Assembly (NCBI RefSeq): GCF_905163445.1
Contig: NC_053200.1
Span: 9,176,001-9,240,000, forward strand
DNA: 64,000 nucleotides
Direction: 5' to 3'
Source: Pararge aegeria
Lineage: Eukaryota; Arthropoda; Insecta; Lepidoptera; Nymphalidae
The position numbers and the translations under genes are program-made. Shown one piece after another: positions 1 to 11,805 of the stretch. Position 1 is the first letter of the stretch; each line of letters starts with the position of its first letter. The notes beneath the pieces were generated by a model, which ran no database searches, had not been told where the DNA came from, and saw only the letters and a list, made by a program, of their open reading frames with translations.

Positions 1-1937
1 GGTTACTTCGTTCGTTGATAGTTTTGTACTACGTTCACCAACCAACGAATGGTTACCAACTAACGGTTTGACGACATCATTCACCTTACAATTATAAATT
101 TGATATCGGCGTCGTAGTCTCCTTAAAAATGCACATAAAACGAAATAGCTCCATAAACTTTATCGACGTGGTAATTCGGTTCTGATGAAAGGATCCTTTT
201 GGAACGCAATGTCACTAGTCACTTTAGTCCAGCGATAAACAAGGGTAGCTGGAAAGAGGGGGGTACCTACTAGGCCACTCACAAAAATAAGGTATCAGAT
301 ATAGAAATAATTATAGTTTTAAATAAAGTATTTAATTTTTCATATACTAATGACTTTAATGAATTATAAGTACAAGTGTGCATTATTGCTGAATTATTAT
401 ATTGGTCCATAGAATTTTTGAAAGTTATTCTTTTCCACACTAGTGATATTTGTTTTCCTCCTTTACATTTTGCACACATGTATCGAAATGTAGGTACTAT
501 TTAAAATTTTATATTTTATAGCTAACTAAAAATGATTACCTGCGTAAACTACGTAATGTGATATAAACACACTGCAAAGGCCTCCTCATAAGAGAATGAG
601 ATTTAGAACATGTCAAAATACAACACTCTTCGTTTCAAATCTGTAGGACATATCATATTGTTTGTAATTGTAACACGCAAAGTTAAAAAATTCCAGTAGT
701 AGAGTCACCGCCCTAAACGGCGGATACTATTGCCAGTTCAGCTTCGCAACTCGTTGGATAAACTGAGCATTGCTCGGTTCTGAGTGAATCTCAGTTTTCT
801 TAACAGGCACATGTTTCGGATCTGTGGATTATTATAGCATTAGTTATTACTGGTAGTGGTAACATGTAATGTTCGAAGAATTGTAGTACAAAAGTTAGCA
901 AGCTAAATGGGAAAGATGGGACCTCCGAGTTTGATTTTCCAGTAGGTAATAAAACACGTTTCAAAATTTAGTGTGACATTGTATGAGCGTTAGTGGGCAA
1001 AGAAAGGGTATAATGTCATCTAATTATCAAAATTTCTCGACACCGTAACGCTAAGTGGCGACATTCGACCGCCCAAGAAAATGTTTTATTTTATTTTTAT
1101 CATGTCTATTAGATATTTACTTACTTGATAAATATAATATGCGCCCTATAATATGATATGGCCCTTGGATTAAAAAGTAAAAATATATACTTACTTAATA
1201 TAAGTAAATAAGAACAACCCAAATAAAAACATATCTTTGATTACAGTTCGTACGAACTTACGTACGTACTTATTATTGGAATGCCCTCACCGATTTATTT
1301 TCGTACAAAAAAATATTTAATTTCTCTAAACAACCAAATGATAGGGTTAGTGTACATAATTATATTTAAATTTTGTGAATCATTGAGTCTAATTTCATTC
1401 AAGCCACCATCCTGTGAATACAAAAAGCAGAATATCTAACGAAGAACTTTTAATTGAAATTATTGAGATGTAATTTGAAATCATCAATCATTAACAGAAA
1501 TAGTTTTCGGTGCCTTGTAATGTCTAACGCTACTTTCACATTGGCTATTTTATCGCACGGTTTAATAGCTCCATTCGGGTGATAGATTGTTACTAAGCTT
1601 AGCAATAAGTAACTTGTTTTTAAGTTGCTAAATTTGTATCATTTTGAAAGAAATAAATGAACATGAACATTAAAACATTGCCTTATTGGTGCTTATTTAT
1701 TTTATTATCTATGACGCAATTATATATTTCCTGGAAAAAGATAATATTTCCATTAAAGGTGCGTATGTAACAGTAATGTTCCTCTTTTATCTCTCATAGA
1801 CCACTGATGCTTAAACTGAGTATTGATATATACTCGTATTATAGTTATCAGCGCTCTCTCCTTCACATGAACGAGTTTATTGTACAAAAACAGATCATAA
1901 AATAACTAATTTAACTAATTTAAAATTAAAAAACTAT
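1..1937. other. AT-rich stretch, no gene recognised
   Basis: I find no repeat family or gene here. The open frames are short and lack recognisable motifs. The only structure is a small palindrome, gttcgtacgaac at 1246-1257, followed by acttacgtacgtactt. Around 1080-1230 the DNA is very AT-rich. Confidence 0.5.
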
Positions 1938-2024
1938 CTGTGTGTTCGTGTGCGCGCGCGCGTGTGTGTGTGTGTGTGTGCGTGCATGTGTGTGTGTGTG
2001 CGTGTGCGTGTGCGTGTGTGTTTG
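1938..2024. repeat. (TG)n / (CG)n microsatellite
   Basis: An alternating purine-pyrimidine tract of about 87 bases: TG repeats interrupted by CG steps and one CATG. Such a tract can adopt Z-DNA. It lies about 50 bases before the 122-bp satellite. Confidence 0.95.
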
Positions 2025-2076
2025 AGGTTTTATAAGGTTAACTTTAGAATAACAAGCAAGTTTTCTATGTTGTCAT

Positions 2077-3363
2077 TATTATCTGAAAATAACTGTGCCG
2101 TGCAATAACAGCAGATCAGAATTCAATTGTCGCCACTCCTTCTCTCTCAAACGTAGTTTAGGAACATAAATAAACATAACGTACCTATTTAATTAGAATC
2201 ATCACGGAATATAACTGTGCCGTGCGATAACAGCAGATCAGAATACATTTGTCACCACTCCTTCTCTCTGACGCGTAGTTTAGGAACATAAATAAACATA
2301 ACGTACCTATTTAATTAGAATCATCACTGAATATAACTGTGCCGTGCGATAACAGCAGATCAGAATTCATTTGTCGCCACTCCTTCCCTCTCACACGTAG
2401 TTTAGGAACATAAATAAACATAACTTACCTATTTAATTAGAATCATCACTGAATATAACTGTGCCGTGCAATAACAGCAGATCAGAATTCATTTGTCGCC
2501 ACTCCTTCCCTCTCACAGGTAGTTTAGGAACATAAATAAACATAACGTACCTATTTAATTAGAATCATCACTGAATATAACTGTGCCGTGCGATAACAGC
2601 AGATCGGAATACATTTGTCACCACTCCTTCTCTCTGACACGTAGTTTAGGAACATAAATAAACATAACGTACTTATTTAATTAGAATCATCACTGAATAT
2701 AACTGTGCCGTGTGATAACAGCAGGTCAGTATACATTTGTCACCACTTCTTCTCTCTGACACGTAGTTTAGGAACATAAATAAACATAACGTACCTATTT
2801 AATTAGAATCATCACGGAATATAACTGTGCCGTGCGATAACAGCAGATCAGAATACATTTGTCACCACTCCTTCTCTCTGACGCGTAGTTTAGGAACATA
2901 AATAAACATAACGTACCTATTTAATTAGAATCATCACTGAATATAACTGTGCCGTGTGATAACAGCAGGTCAGTATACATTTGTCACCACTTCTTCTCTC
3001 TGACACGTAGTTTAGGAACATAAATAAACATAACGTACCTATTTAATTAGAATCATCACGGAATATAACTGTGCCGTGCGATAACAGCAGATCAGAATAC
3101 ATTTGTCACCACTCCTTCTCTCTGACGCGTAGTTTAGGAACATAAATAAACATAACGTACCTATTTAATTAGAATCATCACTGAATATAACTGTGCCGTG
3201 CGATAACAGCAGATCAGAATTCATTTGTCGCCACTCCTTCCCTCTCACACGTAGTTTAGGAACATAAATAAACATAAGGTTCCTATTTAATTAGAATCAT
3301 TACTGAATATAACTGTGCCGTGCGATAACAGCAGATCAGAATATATTTGTCACCACTCCTTCT
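2077..3363. repeat. 122-bp tandem satellite, about 10.5 copies
   Basis: The anchor aactgtgccgtg recurs at 2091, 2213, 2335, 2457, 2579, 2701, 2823, 2945, 3067, 3189 and 3311, always exactly 122 bp apart. The last copy stops about 53 bases in, near 3363. Variants fall into classes: copies at 2335, 2457 and 3189 carry 'gaattcatttgtcgcc' and 'ccctctcac'; copies at 2213, 2823 and 3067 carry 'gaatacatttgtcacc' and 'gacgcg'; copies at 2701 and 2945 carry 'gtgtgataacagcaggtc'. The dimer 2701-2944 equals 2945-3188 base for base. The constant spacing and mixing of variants imply unequal exchange. No coding potential is visible. It could be a dispersed satellite or an internal array of a larger element whose ends are lost. 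Confidence 0.97.
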
Positions 3364-3365
3364 AT

Positions 3366-3490
3366 TCTGGCGGGAGTCTTATGATTCTACTAAAGAAATG
3401 AAATGGAGAACGTGTAGTAGCGTCCTCTGTACTACTACGACCATTAGCTACTGCGATAATTACCCTTCTACCCAGCGTGGGGATATACCC
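3366..3490 (+). repeat. Interspersed repeat family H fragment
   Basis: The segment resembles 11806-11881 plus 12040-12065: both have a 'gggagtc.tatga..ctac' start, a run of ctactac, then 'cta.tgcgat.a..acccttct.ccca'. I recognise the pattern as a common lepidopteran repeat, probably from a retrotransposon. It abuts the satellite directly. Confidence 0.55.
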
Positions 3491-4152
3491 ATTATCACCA
3501 ACAGTTCCATAGAGGTAGGCCTTGAGTCCAGTACAGACTGAATTTTATACGGAAAAAAGTTTTCTTCTTTTACACTTTCTTAAGCCTTTTTGGAGAGAGT
3601 CAACTTATTCAAACCGATGTACATGCTCTTTAAAAAAAAGTCGATTAATCTCAACGACGTCTCATTAACGCCGTACACTCATAGATTTTTAGCGGGGAAT
3701 TAGTAATGGTACGTCTCGTGTCTCATTGAAACCAAAAAAAAACATACTTAAAAAAGCTACTTGTTAAAAAAACATACTTAACAGCAAACTTATTTTTAGT
3801 CACCCATTGCTCTTTAACAGCATTAACAGGAATTATAAATAGAGAATGGTAGATTTTTTTTTAATTTGACAGGTTTTGTGTTTGAACACCGTAATAATGA
3901 ATGGGGTAAGTGATAATTAAGCTTTGATGCGCGCTTACATGCGAGCACAAGCTGTATAGATATTATGTTATGTAGTGTTTATTTACACGTTTTTTACGGT
4001 TGTACAACTAAGTTCGTTAATTTACTGGTAACTTCATTTTTGTTTTGTAGTAGCACAAACCAAGCTTACACGTTGATTACGAATGCTGACATTCAGGTTT
4101 GTGGTTGGAAACTAAGGGCATATTTGCGAGAATCTTTTTTTTTTATATCAAC
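3491..4152. other. AT-rich stretch, no gene recognised
   Basis: Contains a short direct duplication, 'aaaaaacatacttaa', around 3738-3782, and several T-runs. The open frames at 3347-3541 and 3965-4168 run across repeat sequence and have no known motif. Confidence 0.5.
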
Positions 4153-4235
4153 ACAGGTTAGCCCTTGACTGCAATCTCATCTTGCGCTAAGTGATGATGC
4201 AGTCTAAGATTCGCTGAGTATTAGCTGCATGAGGA
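4153..4235 (-). repeat. SINE family C, 3' tail fragment
   Basis: 'ttagcccttgactgcaatct' followed by 'aagtgatgatgcagtctaag' is the 3' end of a tRNA-headed lepidopteran SINE read on the minus strand. Fuller copies lie at 22922-23410, 42589-42886 and 59169-59385. Only the tail remains. Confidence 0.75.
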
Positions 4236-4261
4236 CTATCTAATCATATTAAAAAGTAAGA

Positions 4262-4375
4262 GATACATAGAACGATGAGCAAAGCTGAAGTGTCAACCTA
4301 TGGATGTTGGGCTCTTAAGAAGCTGGAATGGAACCGAAGTGGAACGTTCGACGGACACTAGGTAAAGGGTTAAAT
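4262..4375 (+). pseudogene. Non-LTR retrotransposon ORF2 C-terminal scrap
   Basis: The DNA resembles the end of the LINE ORF2 seen at 54783-55105: 'gatgagcaaagctgaagtg', then 'tggatgttgggctctta', 'ctggaatgg' and 'gacggacactaggt'. In the intact family this encodes a K-W-x-G-H-I-A-R...G-R-W block and then G-R-P-P-T-R-W. Part of the first block is missing and no frame stays open. It is a dead fragment. Confidence 0.5.
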
Positions 4376-4679
4376 CAAACCTTATTTCAAGGAAAATTAT
4401 TTAAAAGACAGATAGAGGAACTAGTTTATGATTAATAATTACTAACTCCTTACTTTGTGAAGAGAGGTCCGAAGAAGCCGTTTAGACATAGAGCAGATAC
4501 ACTTACTGGCCTCAAGTCTTAAAGACTGTCGCGATGCCATCTAGACGATCGATGTCGGCATTTACCACAAGATCAAAGGCCTCGGATTGCTGAATCTATT
4601 TTTTAAATTGTGTTTAATGTTATATGCAATAGTCGACCATGTCACTAACTGCCTCTTTGATAGAATAGTAAAATTTTTG

Positions 4680-4745
4680 GAGCATGGATCACGAGGTCTT
4701 TGGTTCGATTCTTGTGAATCCCAGACCACGGAAATCACAGCATGA
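4680..4745 (+). repeat. tRNA-like SINE head (family F)
   Basis: 'catggatcacgaggtc' followed by 'ggttcgattcttg' resembles a tRNA B box with T-arm and matches, in reverse, the piece at 49255-49310. No acceptor stem can be drawn, so it is a SINE head remnant and not a tRNA gene. Confidence 0.45.
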
Positions 4746-4749
4746 GGGT

Positions 4750-5835
4750 GAAGTTTGGAAAATCTATTTTATTAATCGGTAAATCTCGCCAAGCTATAAA
4801 TACTCCTATTAAACAAACAACTAGAACAACTAGAACCAGGTGGCTAAATAATGGTAACACAAACTAAGACTACAAATATTCCGCTACTTCTACAACAAAA
4901 TCATAAGCAACGAAAGCAAAAAAAAAACCTTGACAAAGCTCCGTTGCTTTGTTAATGATGTAATAACCACCTTACAAATAAAATATACCCATAATCGACA
5001 TCTCATAACTGTAAAATTAATATCGAAAACAATATTGGTATTGTCTCGCTGAAGAACGTCACCGTGTGAAATATTTCCATCGTGATGAGCTGTATCACAT
5101 TTGTAAAAACAATCGGGTCAAACGAGTATGTCTATTACTCCTATAGCTTTAAGGGGTATTATAGTGTGGTTATATTTGACGTTTAGCACAATAACGGTGA
5201 CACGTCAATTGTCAATCGGTGGAGACTGTTCCACAGACAAGATTCCCATGGTAGCTTTCGCATATATACGTGACTCTTCGACTCTTGTTATGAGACGGAG
5301 TCGCAAATTCTAACCGGGGCAATCTACATGGCGGCAAAAATGCAATGCACAATGGCTTATTTTTTGCACTCTAACAAAACGTTTAGTCTTATGAGTAGAT
5401 GGGGTCAGGTGACCAGAGGGCCGAACATTCTTCAAACATGATTTATAAGCATTTTTTGACGTACATTTTGACATCTCGTCATAAGACATGTCGAACTGTA
5501 AGATGGATATGCTCCCATACCTACACACCTTTGCCCGGTTGTTAACAATAAGTAAGTAGAATCTTTTGAAAGCTGACGCCTGATAGATAGTATACATTTG
5601 GCAAGGTAGTGATTAAGGAGGTACCAGTTGGCACTGACAAAAGCCCATAAACAAGAATAGTATTGATTTTGGAGGTAGTCTTTATCGATTTTCGAAATGG
5701 ATGTTGTATGTACACAGAGCTACACTAATCCTTAATAGGAAATATAATTCATTTTTTCAAAAACACAAGGTAAATTGTATCTATTTAAATTTGATTTTCA
5801 TCATATCAAATCAGCAAGGCTATTCTGAATAATGC
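4750..5835. other. No gene or clear repeat recognised
   Basis: Open frames of 61 and 95 codons occur at 5128-5313 and 5310-5597 on opposite strands. Neither shows a domain or a splice context I can defend. Confidence 0.45.
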
Positions 5836-5961
5836 CAGCTCGATATCGAAGCTCACTCAAGTGAGTAAGATCACTTCGAAAGCGATCTCACATAACCTTG
5901 ATATGACATTCTCTAAACACCTTGCGAAGTGAAGTGAGTTTCGAATTCGAAGCTCGAACAA
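5836..5961. mobile_element. Possible foldback / MITE remnant
   Basis: 'cgatatcgaagctcactc' near 5840 is echoed in inverted form by 'gagtttcgaattcgaagctc' near 5936, about 100 bases away. The inner parts (caagtgagt, gaagtgaagtg) also pair loosely. No target duplication is clear. Confidence 0.35.
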
Positions 5962-8060
5962 ATAGAGATGGCCTTTTCTCATAATTAAGGATAAAAAACG
6001 GACTTTTCCACACAAAACTAGTGTTACAGTAAATTTATAAAGTAAATTAATAAACTTTAGATAACTATAAATTAATATTTGCCAGATATTAAATACGACT
6101 GCATTTTCGATACACTTTTTTTCGATCGATGCAAAGATACCTACCGGTGTCTTAGTCGTTTATCACTAGCTATATGAATGCGAGCTAAACGCCAGCTATC
6201 ATATCAAGCTAAGATGCGCTTCCCTTGTGACACCCTTTGCATTTAAATCCACCAGGCGGTAACAGAAACTTTTCCTCAGTTTGATGATGCTAACCTTAAT
6301 CGATAAAATTTTATAAGTATCAATTTGATAAGAAAAATCACACTTTATGGGGCGGTTAACCGATAAACGGTCATTTTAAATAAATAAATACTTTATTTAT
6401 TACCTTTATATTCATATAACTATAGGGACAAATGTGATGATACCAGTAATTTATAGGGAAATTTGACAAAATCGAAATAAATATCATACTAATGGAGCTT
6501 CAGGTAATAAAAATGAACACCTTACTTAATACGGTCGTTAATTTATATACCTAATGGTTCTTTTAAACTTAATGTACAAATATTGCGTCCAAGATAACAA
6601 GAATCGAGATGGTAAATCCAGCATTTAGAAAGGTAAAGAAGTGTGTATAGTTCCAAAAGAGGATAGACAACTTGGAGGGGATTTTGACGCTACTTTACCT
6701 TTTTAAGTTAAACAGCTAAGCCGGCCAGTTGGTCCGCCGTCCGTGGTAAGTTCTTTTCCTATTTAATATTATTGATGTTAAAGGATATCTATAATAATGT
6801 TAAAATGCATCATTTATAAAAAATTGCAACTAATGTCAGAATAATATATTATTGATAAATCTTCGTCATTGTATCGGCTCCCAATTTGCCAGACCCATCT
6901 TGAAACGATAAATGCTGTAGATATTATATTAATGTGATAAAACAGGTAGGTATATTTTCTATTGAACTAAATTGCCGTTTCTCTAACTTCGCTTCATCTC
7001 TTTCATACGTTATTATGTTTTATCAAAATGGAAGATACACTAAAATCTCAAGTAATATCTGGCTATTAAACTGACACATTTTGTCATATACAGCTCACGA
7101 TTTAAAGTTTCAGCTTTAATCAACCATCCCAAAAAAATAGTTCACGCCCTCTTGGGTAATAGATTCAACTAGCGTTAAGGTATATATTTAGTATGTAGGT
7201 TCCTACTACGAGTTTAAATAAACATGTTGTGAAAATACAATAAAACTCAAAACATACTTTACACATGTGCAATATTGACATTACTTTTTCTCATAAATAA
7301 ATTTATGTTAATTAAAAAATTAAGTTCTTTACAGTGTCAACGATATTTTACGACAGCGGCAAAATAAGTTCCGGAACATTAAAATAACATCACTGAACAT
7401 AAAACTTCTTGTCTTTATTTGCACGGTTTACATGTTAAAAACCGATAACGAAAGTATAAAACTAGTTAGATGTTCCGTATATTTCTTAGCGGTTTTTTAC
7501 ATCTCAGTGGAAAACCACGTAGTATGTGCCTCACTACATACCTATTATGTACACAAAACAATTTTTTTAGGTACTAAGCAGCAAAAACAGAAATCTGCAT
7601 TATAAAGACATAAAGTGGTGATTAGAATATCATAACTCAAATCAATAATAGTATGTTAGCAATATGTTGGTGCGATAGTATTTTAGCGATGTAACAGTAT
7701 TGTCGGAGACTAATGAATATTTTTAGCTCTTTAAAGCAAATTAAAACTGCGTCTCTTAAAAATTACCTATAATGTGCCTTCATACTACATTTTAGCTATC
7801 TCGTTTTCTTGCTGCTGTTTTTAATAATCATGTACCTACCTATTCTTTCTTACCACTTACTGCTTTACTGCTCTGCTCAATATTGCAAAAAATTTCCTAT
7901 TTAAAATTGATGAACTTTTTCAGCAATGCTTAGTTTATAATAAGATTGTTTTTATGTGTACTAAGTTACTTCTATGTAATGACTGTTGTAGCCAGAAAAT
8001 ACTCTATTGATTAAAGGTCTTGTTTCGCCTCTGTGGATTTATGTTGAATGCTTTGATCGT
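5962..8060. other. AT-rich stretch, no gene recognised
   Basis: About 2.1 kb with no recognised repeat. Frequent 'acctacct' and 'taggta' words fit lepidopteran intergenic DNA. A small GC-richer spot lies at 6720-6745 ('ccggccagttggtccgccgt'). Confidence 0.5.
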
Positions 8061-8064
8061 AATA

Positions 8065-8090
8065 TTCTGGTAGCCCATTGGCTACCAGAA
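8065..8090. repeat. Perfect 11-bp hairpin
   Basis: Arms ttctggtagcc and ggctaccagaa enclose catt. It lies just outside the MITE at 8106-8249, and the words 'gtaatatt' and 'gctttga' recur on both sides in rearranged order. Confidence 0.8.
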
Positions 8091-8105
8091 TTCAAAGCAA
8101 TATTA

Positions 8106-8249
8106 CAATACGATTCAAACTTAAATGCGTCTGCGTAAAGTTAGCAGATGTGCGCTGTTACCCTTCCCGCTACACCAGACACCCAAAATGTGTGTGGTGC
8201 GCAACGTCGTGCGCAAACTTCAGGGCGCATTTACGTTTGAATCGTACTG
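8106..8249. mobile_element. TA-flanked MITE (Tc1/mariner-like), 144 bp
   Basis: Terminal inverted repeats of 24 bp with two mismatches: the left end reads caatacgattcaaac and the right end, reversed, cagtacgattcaaac. Both sides are flanked by TA (8104-8105 and 8250-8251), the target Tc1/mariner elements duplicate. The repeats continue inward imperfectly ('tgcgtaaagtt' against 'tgaagtttgcgc'). There is no transposase. The GC content is higher than the flanks, which creates spurious open frames at 8078-8260 and 8125-8334. Confidence 0.75.
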
Positions 8250-8335
8250 TACGTTGTTGAAGAGTCTAATAACAATAATGGAGTCTGAAAATAGTAAATG
8301 CTGCACTGCTAGCATATACTGCAGACAAAAATGAA

Positions 8336-8572
8336 ATCCCCCGATTACATCCACTGACAAGGGATATCATTTACTTGTCCATCTGCCAAAGCTTAGCTAC
8401 AGTGGAAAGGAGAAGTTAACCTCCGTTTTAATACGCGTACTATAGGAATCATTTGGATATTATTTCCACCTGGACGCCCATGTTCAGAGATTTGATAAAA
8501 CTGTGGGAGAAGATAAACATTTTTTTCTTTTTCCGTGCCGAAAAATGTCTTCTGCCCATGCTAGACTGATGA
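8336..8572 (+). mobile_element. TIR family X copy, degraded
   Basis: Aligns by eye along its length with 61116-61369: 'atcccccgattac', 'aagggatat', 'tgtccatctgc', 'ggaaaggagaag', 'attatttccac', 'tggacgcccatg' and the end 'tcttctgcccatgctag'. The left terminal repeat is lost. Confidence 0.65.
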
Positions 8573-8869
8573 ACTGACTGGGCCAAATGGAATAAAGATT
8601 ATTAGCGCAAATAAAATACCTCATAAGGTAAACAGCGTTAAAGTATCTCTCCAATTTCGCAGTTATATTTTTTGTACATAGATAACTGGAGATGGATCCC
8701 TAACTTTGTATTCAGTTAATATTTTTATAACCACTTTATAAAAACAGAAAACGTCCAAGATTGGCTTTATCATAAGCAAATATGTTTTAAGTAGATGATT
8801 AGAATAAATCTCAGTAGGTAGGCACTTAGTTATCGTAAATATATACCTACTTAACTAAATAAAATTACT

Positions 8870-9150
8870 GACTAATATTTTACTAACTTTAACTATACTT
8901 ATAACAAAACTGTAACTGGAAGATTTCTGTGTATTTAATATATTTTGAAAATTTTGACCGGGGCATGCTTTATAATCGATACTGAGTCCAAAACAGATTT
9001 TTATTTTATTTTTGGTCTGTCTGCCTGTCTGTCCGGGCATCACGTGAAAACTACGAAACTGATTTAAATAAATTTTGGTATAGTGGTAGCTGATATTCCG
9101 GGTCAACAAATAGGATACTTTTTATCCCCATAAACAATAAGTTGCCTCCG
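8870..9150 (+). repeat. Lepidopteran interspersed repeat fragment
   Basis: 'gtctgcctgtctgtccgggc', 'cacgtgaaaactac', 'tggtagctgatattccgggt' and 'ggatactttttatcccc' form an order of motifs common in lepidopteran non-autonomous elements (Helitron or LINE derived). I cannot assign the class, and no ends were found. Confidence 0.5.
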
Positions 9151-9381
9151 GGAAATGGGATGAATTTTAGTATCAACTTTGCTTCACAGCTTCGTTAAAT
9201 TTGAAGATTCGTTGAATTAGATTTCAATAATATTTTTATTTGAAAGTGTATACTATCAAACATGTATTGCATAATTTTAATGATGATCTGGTAAATATTG
9301 TTGGAGATAAAGGACATAACTCTTCACAGATATCAGCAAGTCTAAAGGCAATTGGGACAACGATCGAATGCATGTGTACTA

Positions 9382-9847
9382 CCCCACTAACACTATAAAT
9401 GCCAACGTTTGTGAGGATGGATGGATGGATGTATGTATGGATGGATGGACATGTTTAATGTTATAATTCCGGGAGGCTATATTTCTAACTGTTAAGTAAC
9501 CGCTTTTTGTTACAATTTGTCAAACACTTTTTGTTACAATTTGTCAATGTGACATTCCTATCATGATCCTTATCCAAATAAATCGGTTTATAATTAAAAT
9601 TGATCATGTACCTGAAAATTCCTCTTTAAATTATTCAAATAGGACCTATCGTTTAGAAGTTACGACGGGTATTGAAATTCTAAAAGAAAGAAAAATGCAG
9701 AGGGCCGCCCGGCCGCGTAGTATATAATATAGTTAAGGAAATAAAACTGGACCCGGTAGGTGGCGCTGCAATAAGTTCTTGGGTTTTTTAAGATATTAAA
9801 TCCGATTATAACCGATTTGATGCAACGAAGTTGCGCGGGACAGCTAG
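9382..9847 (+). mobile_element. Short non-autonomous Helitron
   Basis: The 3' end is diagnostic: a hairpin (gcaacgaagttgc), a short spacer, then CTAG at 9844-9847 followed by T. The 5' end resembles the lepidopteran Helitron start, 'actaacactataaatgcc' followed by 'gtttgtgaggatggatgg', with the usual initial TC mutated to CC. A (GGAT)n-like tract follows. At about 466 bp it carries no Rep/helicase sequence. Confidence 0.75.
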
Positions 9848-9849
9848 TC

Positions 9850-10928
9850 GTTAATAATGATTAACATTGATTATCGCGAATTTGATTGAATAATCCCGAA
9901 ACTTTAATCTTTGATTACATTAACATGATAAGATAACAAAATTCTATATTAATATAGCATAGGTAAAACAATATCATGAATAAATTGAAGTTTTAATAAT
10001 AAAATGTTAATAAAAAAGTTAGACAATCTAACAACGGGAGTTTTCGTTAATAAACAAATAATTTACAGTTTAATATAGATTTATTTTAATCAAATTGAAA
10101 TATTTAGTCTGGCTTTAGTTTCTATTTTTCATCTAGTAGGTAATAACAGAGATACATAGGTATTTCCATATGGACTCTAAAGCTTTATTAGGACCGGTTG
10201 TATCAAAAGTAGACTTATATTTGCAGACTTGTATAATATGTACGCATAGAAGTGTCGATATGTTTATTTGTGCAAACATAGGCCATAAAATAAACTTATA
10301 TACAAAATGGTATCGCTCATCACCACTTCGAATAGGAGATAATGCTATATGGGGGATCAAAAGAACAATACAAACTGTAAGTAGAATTCAGATTTTTTAG
10401 TATGCACAGTGAGTTTTTTAGACAAAAAACCGTGGACTTTGTTGTTGTTTGACAACGAGGTTGTTTGTCCAAAATGAATTGGTAAAAAAAAAAAAAAAAA
10501 GAAAATTAGTAGTTTGGTGTATAAGAAGCCACCTAAATAGAGGCGCGGTGCGGCGGCGCACAAGGATTCACACAAAATTTAATATTCTGAAAGTAACGTC
10601 TTATTTTTTATCACAATATTGCTTTGAGTTACTGTAGATTGGATAGATTTAAGATGCTGTCGATGTTCGATGATAAAAAAAAATCTCTGCGTACTTTTGA
10701 AAGATAGTGACTGGACTGCCATCATCACTTGGCATTATTCGATTTTCGATCTTTGTTTTACTTATTTTCCAGAGTTCTCTTATCAGAATAAGAATCCTTC
10801 TTTATGGGAGAGAAGGTTATAGGTAAACAAAAAACCTAAACCTAACCTACAGCGCTGGCTACTTAACTGAGTTGGTAAGCTGTCACCTAGACATAGTTGC
10901 GGTACAACTGTACAAGTACTAATAATTT
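9850..10928. other. AT-rich stretch, no gene recognised
   Basis: Holds a poly-A run at 10484-10500 and overlapping open frames on both strands near 10133-10637 with no recognisable domain. A CG-rich spot, 'ggcgcggtgcggcggcgc', lies at 10542-10559. Confidence 0.5.
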
Positions 10929-11270
10929 TATTACTAATATTATAAAAGCGAAGTATGGTTGGTTTGTTTATTGCCTAATTTCAGCTCAACCACTGCACAA
11001 ATCTTCATAAAATTAGGCACTTACATACTTGCATGTTGGAGATGGACATAGGATAGTTTTTATTTCGGAATAGCGCCAAGCAAAGTTTTGTAGATAAAAT
11101 TACCTATTCACCGATGCAGAGTTTAACCGTTCTTTGTAGAATTTTGCATTGAGATGGCTTGTATACCGGAGAAGGAAAAAGGACACTTTTTATCCCGGAA
11201 AAAGTAATGTTACTCGCGGGATTTTTCTACCTGTGGTTACAACTTGGACTAAACCGCGATCTATAGCTAG
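10929..11270 (+). mobile_element. Short non-autonomous Helitron, second copy
   Basis: Begins with 'ttactaatattataaaagcg', close to the lepidopteran Helitron 5' end, and finishes with ctatagCTAG at 11267-11270 followed by T. Inside, 'aggatagtttttatt' and 'ggacactttttatcccgg' are typical. Terminal hairpin pairing is weak, so it is older than the 9382-9847 copy. Confidence 0.65.
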
Positions 11271-11415
11271 TTAAATGAATGAATCTCATGCAAAGTATGT
11301 TTTTCCTTATAAAATGATTTAGGGAGCTTAATTTGCGTGTCGGTTGAACAAGTTGGGGCCGGATGGCCTACAGGAATGTTGTTAACACCATATTATTGCG
11401 AAATGAAATCGGATA

Positions 11416-11449
11416 TATATTGGTGTGTATTTACATACACACCAATATA
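11416..11449. repeat. Perfect 15-bp hairpin
   Basis: tatattggtgtgtat and atacacaccaatata pair perfectly across a four-base loop, ttac. Nothing around it looks like a transposon end. Confidence 0.9.
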
Positions 11450-11639
11450 ATTTGTGAGGCACGCATTTGTTTGTATAAATATTTTTTATTTTATTTTTTC
11501 TTTAATTGGAAAAGCAACAGTTGTAGATACTAACTAGTTAACAGATTGATTGACTTAAAACTAATAACAGGTTTCCACAGATAAGTCTTATATAAACAAG
11601 GGTACCTGATAGAACCCAGCAAAGACGCAGCGAACTAAA

Positions 11640-11724
11640 AAAATTATAATAACTACTTTACATTTTAAAAACTGTATGTACCTACATTCTTGTGAATAAA
11701 TAAATTATTATTATTATTATTATT
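11640..11724 (+). repeat. LINE 3' tail with (TTA)n
   Basis: 'cattcttgtgaataaataaa' followed by TTA repeats at about 11703-11724 is the usual tail of several lepidopteran non-LTR retrotransposons. No ORF sequence is attached. Confidence 0.55.
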
Positions 11725-11805
11725 TGCTTGATATTGGTGACAATTCTCTTAACTTAACTGTGTTATCAGATAGGAATACAGTTGTCAACATCCCTTTTCT
11801 GCCTG

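Noticed and set aside
2077..3363. CRISPR-like repeated structure
   Set aside because: The units are contiguous with no unique spacers, and the genome is eukaryotic.
8078..8334. Two overlapping frames with Arg and Cys
   Set aside because: They lie across the GC-rich TA-flanked MITE.
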